Notes under the pieces: generated by a model
Database searches by the model: none
The model's input: the letters and a program-made list of their open reading frames with translations, nothing else
What the model was told of the DNA's origin: nothing
Shown here: positions 33,701 to 43,651 of the stretch, piece after piece
Layout: every line of letters starts with the position of its first letter
How positions within the stretch are numbered: position 1 is the stretch's first letter
Position numbers and translations under genes: made by a program
NCBI GenBank assembly: GCA_012656075.1
Contig: JAAKBF010000104.1
Span: 1 to 64,000, forward strand
Source of the DNA: Phytophthora hibernalis
Lineage: Eukaryota > Oomycota > Peronosporomycetes > Peronosporales > Peronosporaceae
DNA: 64,000 bases
Direction of reading: 5' to 3'

Positions 33701-34709
33701 ACGGGTACTGATCTGGATGGCGCAAGGACGTTGCTGAGTACATACGTGGGTGTAGCGAGTGCAGAGGTGGAAAGGGCCATCGTCCGTGGAACCAGGGACC
33801 GATGCAACGGATGACTGTAGCTGACTTGACTGGACCGTTCTCCTACTCGTAGTGGATGCTATAGGGCCACTGGTGACCACGACGGCTGGCAACAAGTACA
33901 CCTTGATGTTTGTCGACTATTTCACACGGTGAACTGAGGCGTTAGCTGTCGCCCGGTTAGACACGCTGACGTTCGTACACACCATGGTGAACGGTGTGGT
34001 GGCAAGGCACGGAGTACCTCCCCGTTTGTTGAGTGACCGTGGCCCGAACTCTTTTTCTGAACTCGCTAAGTCGTTTTACGAGACGCTCGGGATCAAGAAA
34101 TCATACGGTGCCGCTTATTACACTCAGCCGCAAGGTCTGGTTGAGAGATTCAACGGAACGCTCATTGGAATGCTCAAGATGTATGTGAGTGAGGTGCCGT
34201 CGGACTGGGATCTCTATTTACCACGTCGGTTGTTCGCCTACCGGACCGCGTACCACGAGTCGTTGGGAGAAACGCCGTTTTTCTCTTTATACGGTCAAGA
34301 CCCGATTCTCCCGTTAGATGTGGCGTTCCTGAACTTAGGTGGAAAATGGGAGAGCAACGAAGTGGCTTCTCAGTACAGACGAGAACTGTACCGTTCCATG
34401 AAGGATTCACGGATGTTGGTCGAGCATCAGATGGTGAAAGCGGGAGATCGGCATGAGCAGAGGCTGCACCGACAGCGGCCGGTCGAGTATGAACTTGGAC
34501 ATCCGGTTTGGGTGTACCAATTCTTTAGGGAACGGAGAGGCGAGAAACGTACAAAGAAGCTGGCTTTCACGTGGCACGGTCCCTACCGTGTTTTCGGCAA
34601 GCTCGGTGAAAATACGTACCAGATTGATATCCCGTAGCACCCGGATAAGAAGGTGACCATGAATGTCAACCGTCTCAAGAAGTTTCATGGACGGTGGACC
34701 AGACCTTAG
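30799..34709 (+). pseudogene. gypsy-2 pol: protease, RT, RNase H, integrase
   Basis: Protease ADTGATLSLVDRQV (about 30808). Reverse transcriptase: YEELDLIRPSSSPWASPVLM, IRKPDGGIRFCID, FYMMDIAFGYWNVPM, the YLDD box (32170-32181) and FLGLTSYFRRYIPGYA. RNase H: LFVESSRYAVGACLMQ and DLYTDHQALTWVFSPG; an expected catalytic Asp in the first strand reads Glu (LFVES). HHCC finger SSHMGLTKTRDRV...CSECRGGKGH. Integrase: VDAIGPLVTTTAGNKYTLMF, SDRGPNSFSELAKSFYETLG and PQGLVERFNGTL complete the DDE set. GPY motif TWHGPYRVFGKLGENTYQI. Stop near 34709. Interrupted by many stops and indels, so inactive. Confidence 0.82.
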
Positions 34710-36067
34710 ATGACTTGGGGGCGACGGCTGTGTGGGAAGAGACGTCGGAGTCTTCGTCGACGGCTGCGAGCTTGATTTTTTTGTTAACGGAGCCTCAGGA
34801 GGCTGCGCGGTGACCTCGCCGTCCTCTTCGAAATCCGAGTCGTCTTCTCCTATCTCTGCAATACGGTATGGTTTTTCGGCGAGCGTGGCGACGAACTTGT
34901 TCTTCTGCAGCAGTCGGGCGACCTTGAGCTGTGTGGTCTTGAGCGTCTTGTTCGCCAGCAGTGTCTTCCGGGAGCCGCGTGTCTTGTTGCCTACCCAGGA
35001 TGGATTAGCGGGTGCTCCTTGACGGATGTCGAGCACGACACGGGCCAGTACGCGCAAGGAGAGACGGAGATGAGCAGTGTGTGGGGTTGAGCGCGTTGGA
35101 CCGTTCCAGCAACTCTGGGATGGAGGCGTACCCATCTTCATCAACCGTCTGCGGGTTGGACATCCGTGCGATCACCCTCTCATAACGGGGACGGTCACGG
35201 TTCCACAGATCCAACAAGTCTTTTGGGGCGGGTCGTCATCGTGATTGTTCTTGGCGCGCGCGGAATGCTTGGCTGCCTTGCCGCCGAACCACATCAAGTT
35301 GTCGAGGATCTCGTCCTCGAAGCGACGCATGAACTCGTAGTAGCCGAAAACTTCAATGTTGTCACTGATGAACTTGAGGTGCTGTTGGTTGGCGATGGTC
35401 TTGTGCTTGCGACGGGCTTCGGCCTTGTCGGTGGAAGCGTAGAGAGCGCAGTCGAAGAAGGTGCGGCGGTGCTTCATCTAGAAACGGTAGTAGGCGAGAT
35501 GGGGGTCCTGATACTCGGTGCGGTCATACCAAACTCGCTGGCCACGCCACGGATAGGCGACTCGGAACGATACCTTACAGAGCTGTGCAGTGGCTTTGAT
35601 GAGACCGGCCAAGTCCTTCTGGACCGTGGACGGGGCTCCGATCGGCAACTCAAACTTGAATAAGGGCGTCATCAATCTGGACTTGCCCGACGTTTTCTGT
35701 TTCTTGGACGACTTGGGCTTGTCAGAACTGCGGGTCACGGGACGCTTGGAAGAGCATGACGTAGGTGCTGGCAGTGGCTGAAAGCAATTGTGGGAAGGTG
35801 GTTCTCCGTGATCTTGATTGTTGGACGGTGGCAGTAAAATGAGCGGTTTGGCAAACGTGGCGGGAAGGTCTGGGTCGTCGGCCATGATGACGAGTGCGAG
35901 GTCATTCAGGGCCTTGAGACCGCAGGATTCAGTGTTCTCGGTGAGGGCGGGGCGAATATGGCTCCAGCGTACTGGGAGCTGGTCACGGTGTCTGGATCTG
36001 GGGAGTCGTCGGCGTCTTCAACCGCGACTTCCTTGGGGTCGGGTGACGAGGACGTTGACTTGGACAT
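34710..36067 (-). pseudogene. Antisense gene at the 3' end of gypsy-2
   Basis: Opposite to pol and facing it. ATG 36067 (MSKSTSSSPDPKEVAVED), then ENTESCGLKALNDLALVIM, a Ser/Lys-rich basic segment (SSDKPKSSKKQKTSGKSR), VWYDRTEYQDPHLAYYRF and the core HRRTFFDCALYASTDKAEAR followed by DNIEVFGYYEFMRRFEDEIL. Then come DLLDLWNRDRPRYERVIARM, EDGYASIPELLERSNALN, LRVLARVVLDIRQGAPANPS, a basic stretch and an acidic end (IGEDDSDFEEDGEV). Lesions: an in-frame TAG at 35478 and frame changes near 35960, 35200 and 35060. The frame remains open past pol's stop. About 450 residues originally. No known domain; clearly protein-like on this strand, while the plus reading is filler. Confidence 0.6.
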
Positions 36068-36194
36068 GGCGATGGTGGCGAGGCGGGGAGTGGAGTGAGC
36101 AGTGGACGGCAGATTTGCGAATGGCCAGTGCTATCCCCTGTTGCGGGGTGATTGATGGCTCCTGAAGCTGGTCAACTTCGTGCCAAGCAACAAC

Positions 36195-36510
36195 GGATTG
36201 CTGCTCAACTTCGTGCCAAGCAACAATGATCTGGCCGCCCTGTCGCAGCTACGGAGGGATGGTCGCTCGGTGACGCAACCATAGCTTTTGGCTCGGTTTG
36301 GTGGGACCCTGGGAGTGGTGGAACCAGGGCCCTCATATTTCGAATTTGAAGTTACGCCAAGGAACGCGGACGGCGGAGGCTTCGAGGCATCGCGAGGACG
36401 GAAGGCATGGATATGCAAAGGACAAGGACAAGGACGAGGGCGTGCAGAGACGAAGGAGGGGTGTCGTCGACTCAGGCACGGAACGATTGCTGCAGGATGG
36501 TAAACATGTA
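36195..36510 (+). repeat. Repeat flanking gypsy-2, right copy, first part
   Basis: Matches 25566-25895 at most positions (GGATGGTCGCTCGGTGACGC, GGAACCAGGGCCCTCATATT) and breaks off after GGAAGGA, where copia coding sequence begins. Confidence 0.65.
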
Positions 36511-37785
36511 TGTGGAAGAGGAAGGAACCCTGGCTCTGCATGCAGGTGCTGGCGCTCCTTCCAAGTGAGTTTTGGGAAGCACCATCACCATGACAGAGTC
36601 GGAGTTTACGATTGAACATGTGGAGACAGGTCTCCGTCGCGTGTTTGGAAATCGATCGAGGAAGGAGATCAACATGCTGTCGGAAAAGAGGCGTCCGTTG
36701 GCGATCAACATTGCGAGGAAGTTCACGGGCAAGAAAAGAAACCAAGATGAGGCCATGGGACATCAAACGATGGAATGCTTCTACTGTTTCGAGAACGGCC
36801 ATTGTAAGAAGGATCGCCCGATGGTGGCTGCGGATCGTGATCCAAACCGATCCGGTGGGCCACTGTTCCGGTCGAACATCAGGACGGCGCCTGCAGTGAA
36901 AAAGAAGCGGGTGATAAAGGACCCGTGTCGACTACCAAGACGAAGGCAGCTGCTCAGCCAGCGGAAAGAACGCCGCTCGAAGATTTGGTGTTCGATCGCG
37001 AGCTGGAAAAGACGATTAAGGATGCGGATGAGTTCGAGTTCAACGAGGCGGTTCCTTTGAGTGAATCGAGCGAAAACGAGACGCCAATGAACTCAATGGA
37101 CGTCGACTCTGAGGTACGGAAATTAGATCTGGTATACCTCTATAGACTGAAGCAACTAAGGGTGACTGACAATGACAATCTGTGGGTGGTTGATACAGGG
37201 GCAGGTCACGCAATAAGCTCGGAACGCGGGTGGTGCAGTCATCTTGGCAAAGGACGAACTCGCACATTCGAGTACGGCAACGGAGGGACCCCATCGAGCA
37301 AGTTACAAGGAACTGTGAGATTTAGTAAACTGAAACCAGGGTGTTACTACAGTACTATCTCAATAAAGAATGCTGCCTTTGATCAGAACTGTGGTAGTAA
37401 CTTGCTTAGTGCCTACTACATAGCCACACAAGGGTACCACCATATTCAGTCTAAAAATGGGGAATATTTGTACTTTCTTGATAGTAAGAACCGATTCATA
37501 TTTGCAGCCGTTGCAATAGATGTGTATAATATCTCCCTAGTAGGCCATATATGTCTAACGCCAAAGTACTATCAGTTGGAACAAGTACTCGACTTAATGT
37601 TCAGGAGACACTTAAAGAATGGCATCTGAGATTAAGTCATGTTGGAAAAGGCAGGCTAGAAAATATCCTGGCCGGCAATATTTTGAAAGATGCTCCACAA
37701 TTGTCACGACGAGAAATGGAAAGTGTACCATTCTTTTGTCGTACCTGTGAACTGGCAAAATCACGACGGATGTCATATAGGTATA
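36511..37785 (+). pseudogene. Ty1/copia fragment: gag C-terminus, protease, pre-integrase
   Basis: Gag end with ITMTESEFTIEHVETGL and the knuckle CFYCFENGHCKKDRP, whose fourth Cys position reads Arg/Asp. An acidic spacer follows, then the copia protease WVVDTGAGHAIS (about 37186) and YFLDSKNRFIF. The GAG-pre-integrase motif HLRLSHVGKGRLENI with FFCRTCELAKSRRMSY ends at the repeat junction. No integrase core, RT or LTR is attached. It lies inside the right copy of the gypsy-2 flanking repeat. Confidence 0.7.
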
Positions 37786-37947
37786 CGGCCGCTTTGGAAT
37801 TAGGAAAGCTCAGTCATGAAAAGCCTTGGAACCAGCAAGTTAATATTTTTTGTATTGATTTGTTGTTGTTGTTGATCTACTCTCCTAGAACGCACCTGCC
37901 TGTCATACGCCTCGAGGACCGTCCTAAACCAAGGCGGCTCGCGACAG
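37786..37947 (+). repeat. Repeat flanking gypsy-2, right copy, second part
   Basis: Matches 25893-26053 from ACGGCCGCTTTGG to GGCTCGCGACAG with few differences, then the flanks diverge (CTTGGTGG on the left, ATGCACATC here). Confidence 0.65.
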
Positions 37948-40349
37948 ATGCACATCAAGAACAGATCCAATGAGTCCTAGTTGCACCACTGTGGTATGAC
38001 GGTTGAACACGGGAATAGTTACTAAGTGTAGATTGATTCACACGCCATCAACCTTATGTCGGACACGTTGATCCATGAAGGAGTACTCTGTATGGGTTGA
38101 TTTATCACAAAAGAAAATGCAAACCCCACACGGGGCAGACAACACCATGAATATGTCCCATCGTGATTGTTACTACTAGTCCATACTGAATCGCATGGGC
38201 AGGCTGCAACGGTGCTTTGAGCGAAGGGGGAGACGCTCGGCTTGAGCTTGCTCATTACGCCTTCGTTTTTCGGCACTTCCGAAATCTACAATCCGCCACA
38301 TTGCCAGTTATTATTGCCGAGTGCCGGTATTAAGGAGGTCTGCGCTAGAATATACCAGTGTGAACAGCTTAAGTCCACGTACAGGTAGTAAGATTTGCTA
38401 TGCACTAACAAACAGTTTGCAATCAATACACTGTAGTGTTGGCAGCATTGTTAGTGTTTGTGCGAACACCATGTACGGAATTTTACGACACAGTTACAGA
38501 ATGTTGTTGTTGGTAACTTCCCACAATTCTAAACAACAACTACGAAGTAGGTCAGTACTACAGCTGATGGTTTGGTTGTAGAAATGCAGCCAGAGCTGAC
38601 TTGAGATGATTGGTGGCGCACGGTGTATAACTTTGGATTTTCCACTGCGCCACCAAAGCTCTCCGCATCAAGTCTACTCCTACACTCACATGTTAGTTAC
38701 TGAACATTTACATGTTATAGTTAGTTACCGTAAATCACGGCGATCATGCAAGGTACGACGAACATGCGTACAAACTCTATCAGTGTGTCTTTTCTTTGTC
38801 AATACGACGAAGTTTTAAAACGTAGCAGCATGTAACGATTGTCAATGATGTCGGTCGATTCAAGCCTGGATCGTTCTGCATGACCACTTTGACCCCTGGC
38901 AGACGACCCAACGCACCACAAGTCCGATGTCTTCGGCCCCGTTGATGCGAACGGCATATTGACGGTGGAGCCGGGCTTGCTGGTATGTGCCAGCAGCCGC
39001 ATCGTCGCTGGAATCTTCGAGACGTACACAGGTACCATTGATGCAGAGAGCTATCCCCGTGTAGAGCGTCGCCACTCTGGGAGTTGAAGACGAACTTGAG
39101 CGTTTGGATGCCGTGAAAAGGTAGCGTCTTCACGTCTCCCATCAGTCGGTTTGGAATGAGATATGGTCTATCAGTTTTTACAGCCTCAATCATACTTTGT
39201 CCGATTTGACGTTGGTTTCTACTTTTTACGGCCTTGCATGATCGCCCTGATTTACGGTAGTGTGTAGTAGCATGTTAGTTTCCACAAGAGTAATGGGGGA
39301 GAAGGTAAATGTGCTCGGGGTAATACCTTGTTGTTCAAGCTCATGCGATCGAATGGGAAAGGTTTGGACCATGCCTCTTTAGTAACTATATCCAGATAAA
39401 TCAGGCGCGCGCAGAACAGTTAATCTACACAATCTACACGTATTACTGTTCTTGCGATTGCAATTCGTTGTCTGCTCGGCGGGGTACCTCTAGGCTCACA
39501 TCCAGCGCGTGCCGGACGTGTGGCCTGTGGGGAGACTATTGGGGAGACACGAGCGGTGTGATCTGATTGGCGGATTTTATGACATCGCGCACGGTGATTG
39601 GGCGGATGGCTTTAACTTGCATATCAGATGGTTATTTGCATATGTATTGACGAGACCGACCGCGTACGTTGCAGTTTGGTGTGTAAGTTGCAGTAAACAA
39701 ATCGTATGTGATTGTAAACGCGGACCGTGTCCGTTGCACTGTGGTGTATCCCTTGCATAATTGGATCAAGTGAAAACAGTGAGGTAGGAGAACTACATGA
39801 GCAGTAGAGAGCTACCAGGACTAGCCAAGGACGTCTAACTCAATGGAACTTACTTTCGGAGTTCTTTCCTACCCCTCATATCGACTACCAAGCTACGTCT
39901 GCATTAGCAATTACTGTTTGCATGTAGTGACCGGGAAGAACTAACGTGGAAGGGTGGCTCGCTGCTTGTCTACACAGATGATAGCAGCATTTATTAATCA
40001 AGAAGTGTGACACAACTATATTAGAGATCCTGGAGGTCGATCGTGCGGATGTGGAGACTTACATAATAACCCTTTCGTGATCCACTTGTGTATACTATGG
40101 TATACAAACTTAAGTCATTTACAAGTAAAACGATGTATTTTGCTGCGTTTTAGGGTTGCGAAAGGGCGACGTCAAATCTTCCATTTGGATTGGATTGTGT
40201 AGTTTATGTTCTTAGTGTCTCGTTGAAATGTACATGGGTACACTCGCGTACTTAATTGAAAACAAAGAAAACGCAGTTTTACCACGAAAGGGATAATATT
40301 ATATACAAGCTACTGTTTCCCATACAAAAACTAGTATTACTACGTAGTA
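37948..40349. other. Gene-free spacer
   Basis: Holds a foldback repeat (38400-38463) and a stem-loop TTGGTGGCGCA / TGCGCCACCAA (38610-38620 and 38646-38656). Minus-strand open frames at 38780-39193 contain YVSKIPATMRLLAHTSKPGS, which looks protein-like, but frames change and no family is recognised. Nothing else found. Confidence 0.35.
38400..38463 (+). repeat. Small foldback repeat, copy 2
   Basis: Inverted relative to the copy at 23336-23395; GCACTAACAAACAGTTTGC at one end and TTGTTAGTGTTTGTGC at the other. Confidence 0.45.
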
Positions 40350-40853
40350 CTACCTCCGGCCCGAAACAAATGTGCATACAGGTAATGATATTTATACGTT
40401 TACTCACAGAACGATTGATACATCGCGTAGGACCTCTTTGGGGTGATAGCTGTCTTGTGCGGCTGCTCTTTTTACATTTACACTGGTTGCCTCCTTGGAC
40501 CACTACATACACTTTCACAAACACACCTATCAAGTCGGGCGACTAAAAATTTCGCAGCGCTATCAATATTTATCTGATCCAGTTGCGGATTCAACCTGCC
40601 CAATCTTTGTGTACACAGCTGTTGGGTTAGCATGCGTTTAGATAGTTTAACGCCCAATCGATCCGCACAGACATGCAAACAATCCTGCAATTAGACACTG
40701 ATTACTGATATGAATAAACTAACGACCACATATTGACCAATCAAATTGCGTACATAGTTAGGTTTGACCCAATTTTGGTCAATAATATTCCTTAAAAACA
40801 TTGTGTGCCTCACATAATAGCTAAATACACATTATTTTTCGGGACGGAGGTAG
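40350..40853. mobile_element. mariner/Stowaway-like MITE with TA duplication
   Basis: Left end CTACCTCCGGCCCGAAACAA and right end (reverse complement) CTACCTCCGTCCCGAAAAAT form terminal inverted repeats that continue to TGTG. Both are flanked by TA (40348-40349 and 40854-40855). The CTACCTCCGTCCC ends recall Stowaway/Tc1-mariner MITEs (CTCCCTCCGTCC type). Interior AT-rich, non-coding. Confidence 0.65.
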
Positions 40854-41063
40854 TACTACATTTCCCTTTGGCATGATAGCTAACATGTATAGTTTTGAGG
40901 AACAGTTAGTGTCTAGTAAATTCAACTAACATGTCAGTGGAGTACACTACCAGCATCAAACTACATGTTTAAGGCTAGTCACGCGCTTCCTGCTTATCAC
41001 CACCGGCTACCCTCTCTAGCTCATATCGTTCACATCGGCTGATGCTGTCCAGGGTAAGCTGTC

Positions 41064-41282
41064 TGTTGAGCATCCGTGCCCGCTCATGCACGGTTCGCAT
41101 TTTACATTGGGACCGTGGGGAACGGTTAAGGCTGAACCGTTCCAGGCTGCAATTGCATTGGTCAATACATGTGGCTAGCTGAGATCGAGGCCAAGGCAGC
41201 AAGTAGGAAGGACTAGTAGAGCAGGTTAAGTAAATTAATCAACTCACTTCGGCATTTGCCTTCCAAGCAACGCATCACATCA
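41064..41282 (+). repeat. Copia LTR (plus orientation), 219 bp
   Basis: Begins TGTTGAGCATCC and ends CACATCA. An inverted copy of identical length is at 42382-42600. It is followed by the start of a gag gene, so it acts as a 5' LTR. Confidence 0.75.
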
Positions 41283-41339
41283 ACAGGTTAACAGCCGCAA
41301 CAACTACCCTGACCAGAACGCTCCACCTGAACGCTCAAG

Positions 41340-41460
41340 ACATGACGACCAAGCGCGCCGAAGTCCTCCTTGGAACTACTTTCACTGGGAGTAAAACATG
41401 CGAATGACTCTGGCCCGTAAGGGATTACTCGCGCATGTGGAGGCCTTCAGCTGGTTTGGA
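41340..41460 (+). pseudogene. Copia gag start
   Basis: ATG at 41342 (MTTKRAEVLLGTTFTGSK), then, after a stop and frame change, MRMTLARKGLLAHVEA. This matches the opening of copia gag (F.GSN...W...MR..LA..GL..HV). It ends about 120 bp in; the rest is absent. Confidence 0.6.
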
Positions 41461-42381
41461 AGCTCTGATTCTGGCGTTTGGGTTCTGGTATTGCAGCTAG
41501 ATATTCTTGATCAGGGGGTGAGCGTTTGGGTCTGTTTGAGCGACTGCGCATACCCGCCAAGCCCTCTCAGAAATAAACACCGGTGCGCCACCTCATCCAT
41601 AAGCTTCGGACTCATATCTAGTGTATGTTTGGTCGTACACTCGGCGAAAGAGCCAAGAGTGTGTGCGTAAACCGCTTTTCGAAACGAAAGCAAGGAACAG
41701 TCCTTATGATTTATACCAATTTTGGTTTCCATTTCGTCTACTTATTTTTAGGCAGACAAATCTTGACCTCGGCGATAGATTCACTTACTTTGGCGTCACT
41801 TTTTAGATAGGCAAATCTTGCCCTTGATGATAGATTCACTTACTTTTGCGTCAATCTGGTGAACGTAATAGGATGTTCTTGGCAATTTGCAGCAGCAAGC
41901 AAGATGTTGACGCTGGACAGTAACTTAGTCGAGATGGTAGCTCCAAAAACAATTATTTGCTGATGATGTGCCCCGTTTTCTTGGATTTGAAAAAATCACA
42001 GAGACGTTGTTGTAGAGTGGGGTGGGAATGTGTTATGCTAACAAAGAGGAAACGGTGGTCTCGATCATTGTCAGATTACCACCAGGGTGTTTCCTCAGGT
42101 AGGTAGGCAAGAATAGATTGAACTTCTCCTAGTCCTTGGCCCACTCAGACTGGTCCATTTCTCCTGCATCTGGTTCTTCGTCCTCCCCATTTCGACCCAG
42201 TATTCCGTTCTCTCGGTCTACTTTCTGACATGCCTTATTGTCATGATGCCTCTACTCTTTCTTCTTCTTTTCTCTTCATCATATTCGTTGTCATAGTACG
42301 ATCGAAAGAGTCTCTTGTCGTTTACAGTAGCGAGGTGCGAACTGGAACTGCAGCGTCAGTCCAATTCAGCATCGACAGTCT
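41461..42381. other. Spacer between inverted copia ends
   Basis: AT-rich with a 60-bp imperfect direct duplication near 41755-41850 (AGGCA(A/G)AC/AAATCTTG...GATAGATTCACTTACTTT). No gene recognised. Confidence 0.35.
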
Positions 42382-42600
42382 TGATGTGTTGCGTTGCTTG
42401 GAAGGCAAATGCCGAAGTGAGTTGATTAATTTACTTAACCTGCTCTACTAGTCCTTCCTACTTGCTGCCTTGGCCTCGATCTCAGCCAGCCACATGCATT
42501 GACTAATGGCATTGCAGCCTGGAACGGTTCAGCCTTAACCGTTCCCCACGGTCCCAATGTAAAATGCGAACCGTGCATGAGCGGGCACGGAAGCACAACA
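42382..42600 (-). repeat. Copia LTR (minus orientation), 219 bp
   Basis: Begins TGTTGTGCTTCC on the minus strand and ends CACATCA, matching 41064-41282 in inverted orientation. A purine-rich GGTGAGTGGGAG (42601-42612) abuts it, so it is a 3' LTR with its polypurine tract. Confidence 0.75.
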
Positions 42601-42612
42601 CTCCCACTCACC

Positions 42613-42850
42613 GCTACTGCACAGTGAACTTGTCCTTGATGCCGGTTGCCTCACGAACGTTCTTCAATGTCTTGGTCCTGAGTCCGTTCGTGAGAATGTC
42701 AGCTTGGTGTCGACGTAGTCCATCTGGATCGTTCCGCGTTCCACGTTGTCGCGCATGGAGTGGTGGCGTATATCCATATGTTTCGTCCGTGCGTGATACC
42801 CAGCGTTGGATGCCAATGCAATGGCGCCTTGGTTGTCTTCCCGCCATCAC
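42613..42850 (-). pseudogene. Copia RNase H C-terminus
   Basis: On the minus strand, EDNQGAIALASNAGYHARTK, HMDIRHHSMRDNVERGTI and QMDYVDTKL match the end of copia RNase H (DNQ..I..A.N...H.RTKHIDI). A frame change precedes the terminal KTLKNVREATGI and TAG. Cut on its 5' side by the LTR stump of gypsy-3. Confidence 0.75.
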
Positions 42851-42851
42851 A

Positions 42852-42874
42852 AGACCTTCCTCTACTTTGATATA
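42852..42874 (+). repeat. 5' LTR stump of gypsy-3
   Basis: Twenty-three bases, beginning AGACCTTCCTC and ending GATATA, identical to 49611-49633 near the end of the 3' LTR. Everything upstream is copia, so the rest of the LTR is missing. Confidence 0.7.
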
Positions 42875-42875
42875 C

Positions 42876-42887
42876 TGGTAGCACTTG
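42876..42887 (+). other. Primer-binding site of gypsy-3
   Basis: TGGTAGCACTTG directly after the LTR stump, the same 12 bases as in gypsy-1, then diverging (CTGGACC versus TAGTCAC). Confidence 0.7.
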
Positions 42888-42948
42888 CTGGACCCAGCAA
42901 CCTCAAGAAGCCCAGCTACGATCTGAGATCGATCGGCTGAACCAAGTG

Positions 42949-43646
42949 ATGGCAGGGCGCACACGAGTACCAAGCAACCTGCCCAAGTTCACCGGCAAGA
43001 GAGTGCGTGAATGGCTGTTCCAGATTGAGAACGCGTGCCGCATCAACGGATTCTGATCGAGGATTTAAGCACAGGCTTACCAGGGATCGCCAGGTCGGCT
43101 ATGGAAAGCCAGCCTCGGGGTGGTTCCTACACTGGAGTTCGACGACGAGAAGTGATGAGCATACGTGGGGATTTTCCGAGAGCATGTGCTCCAACACTTT
43201 GAAGCGTCGAACTACCAAGCCGTTCTGCGAGAGAAGCTTCAACGTCTCAAACAGACAGCGGACATCGAGACGTACAACGGCGAGTACTCAGCTCTCATCT
43301 TCCGTGTGGAAGGCATGAGCGTGCTCGACCAGGTACTGGGCTACGCGAACGGGCTCAAGCCTCGCACGCACAGCTACGTCAAGCTCGAGAACACAGAGAC
43401 GCTGAGCGACGCTATGGATTTAGCGGTCAAGTACGAGGTGACCCACTTCGTCGAGGAAGTGCGCGACCGTCCTTCCAACCGAGACAAGAAGTTTTCATCG
43501 TCCAGCGAGTCCCAAGGTCAGGGCAAACCTTTCAAGGGGAAGCTGTTCCGAGGAAAGGGCCGCTTCAAACCAAAGGGGAGTCCAAGCGCACCGAAGGGCG
43601 TACCTGTTTCTTTTGCAAGAAGCCAGATCACATAAAGGCTAACTGC
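42949..43646 (+). pseudogene. gypsy-3 gag
   Basis: ATG 42949 (MAGRTRVPSNLPKFTGKRVR), WLFQIENACRINGF then TGA near 43055 and frame changes. The gag domain continues with HFEASNYQAVLREKLQRLKQ and ETYNGEYSALIFRVEGMS. A Lys/Gly-rich stretch follows, then the knuckle CFFCKKPDHIKANC (C-X2-C-X4-H-X4-C, 43605-43646). Confidence 0.75.
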
Positions 43647-43651
43647 TTCGC

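Larger units (their letters stand above)
26054..36194 (+). mobile_element. Ty3/gypsy element 'gypsy-2', degenerate
   Basis: Plus-strand element between the repeats at 25566-26053 and 36195-37947. Order: Pro/Tyr-rich leader, gag with CCHC, an unusually long acidic and basic linker, protease, RT, RNase H, integrase with GPY, then an antisense gene. Every module is broken by indels. The element is strikingly rich in the words ACCGT/ACGGT. No chromodomain is visible at the end of pol, unlike gypsy-1 and gypsy-3. Confidence 0.8.

Noticed and set aside
34407..34709. Extension of the gypsy-2 antisense frame into pol
   Set aside because: The frame stays open but the sequence becomes filler opposite the conserved GPY and integrase tail; treated as read-through.
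35166..35663. 165-codon plus-strand frame (ILGAVIPNSLATP..)
   Set aside because: Shadow of the gypsy-2 antisense gene; Leu/Val/Glu/Ala filler.
26060..37950. Firm assignment of the flanking repeats as gypsy-2 LTRs
   Set aside because: Left boundaries do not start with TG at matching places and no polypurine tract abuts the right copy clearly, so left as two alternatives.
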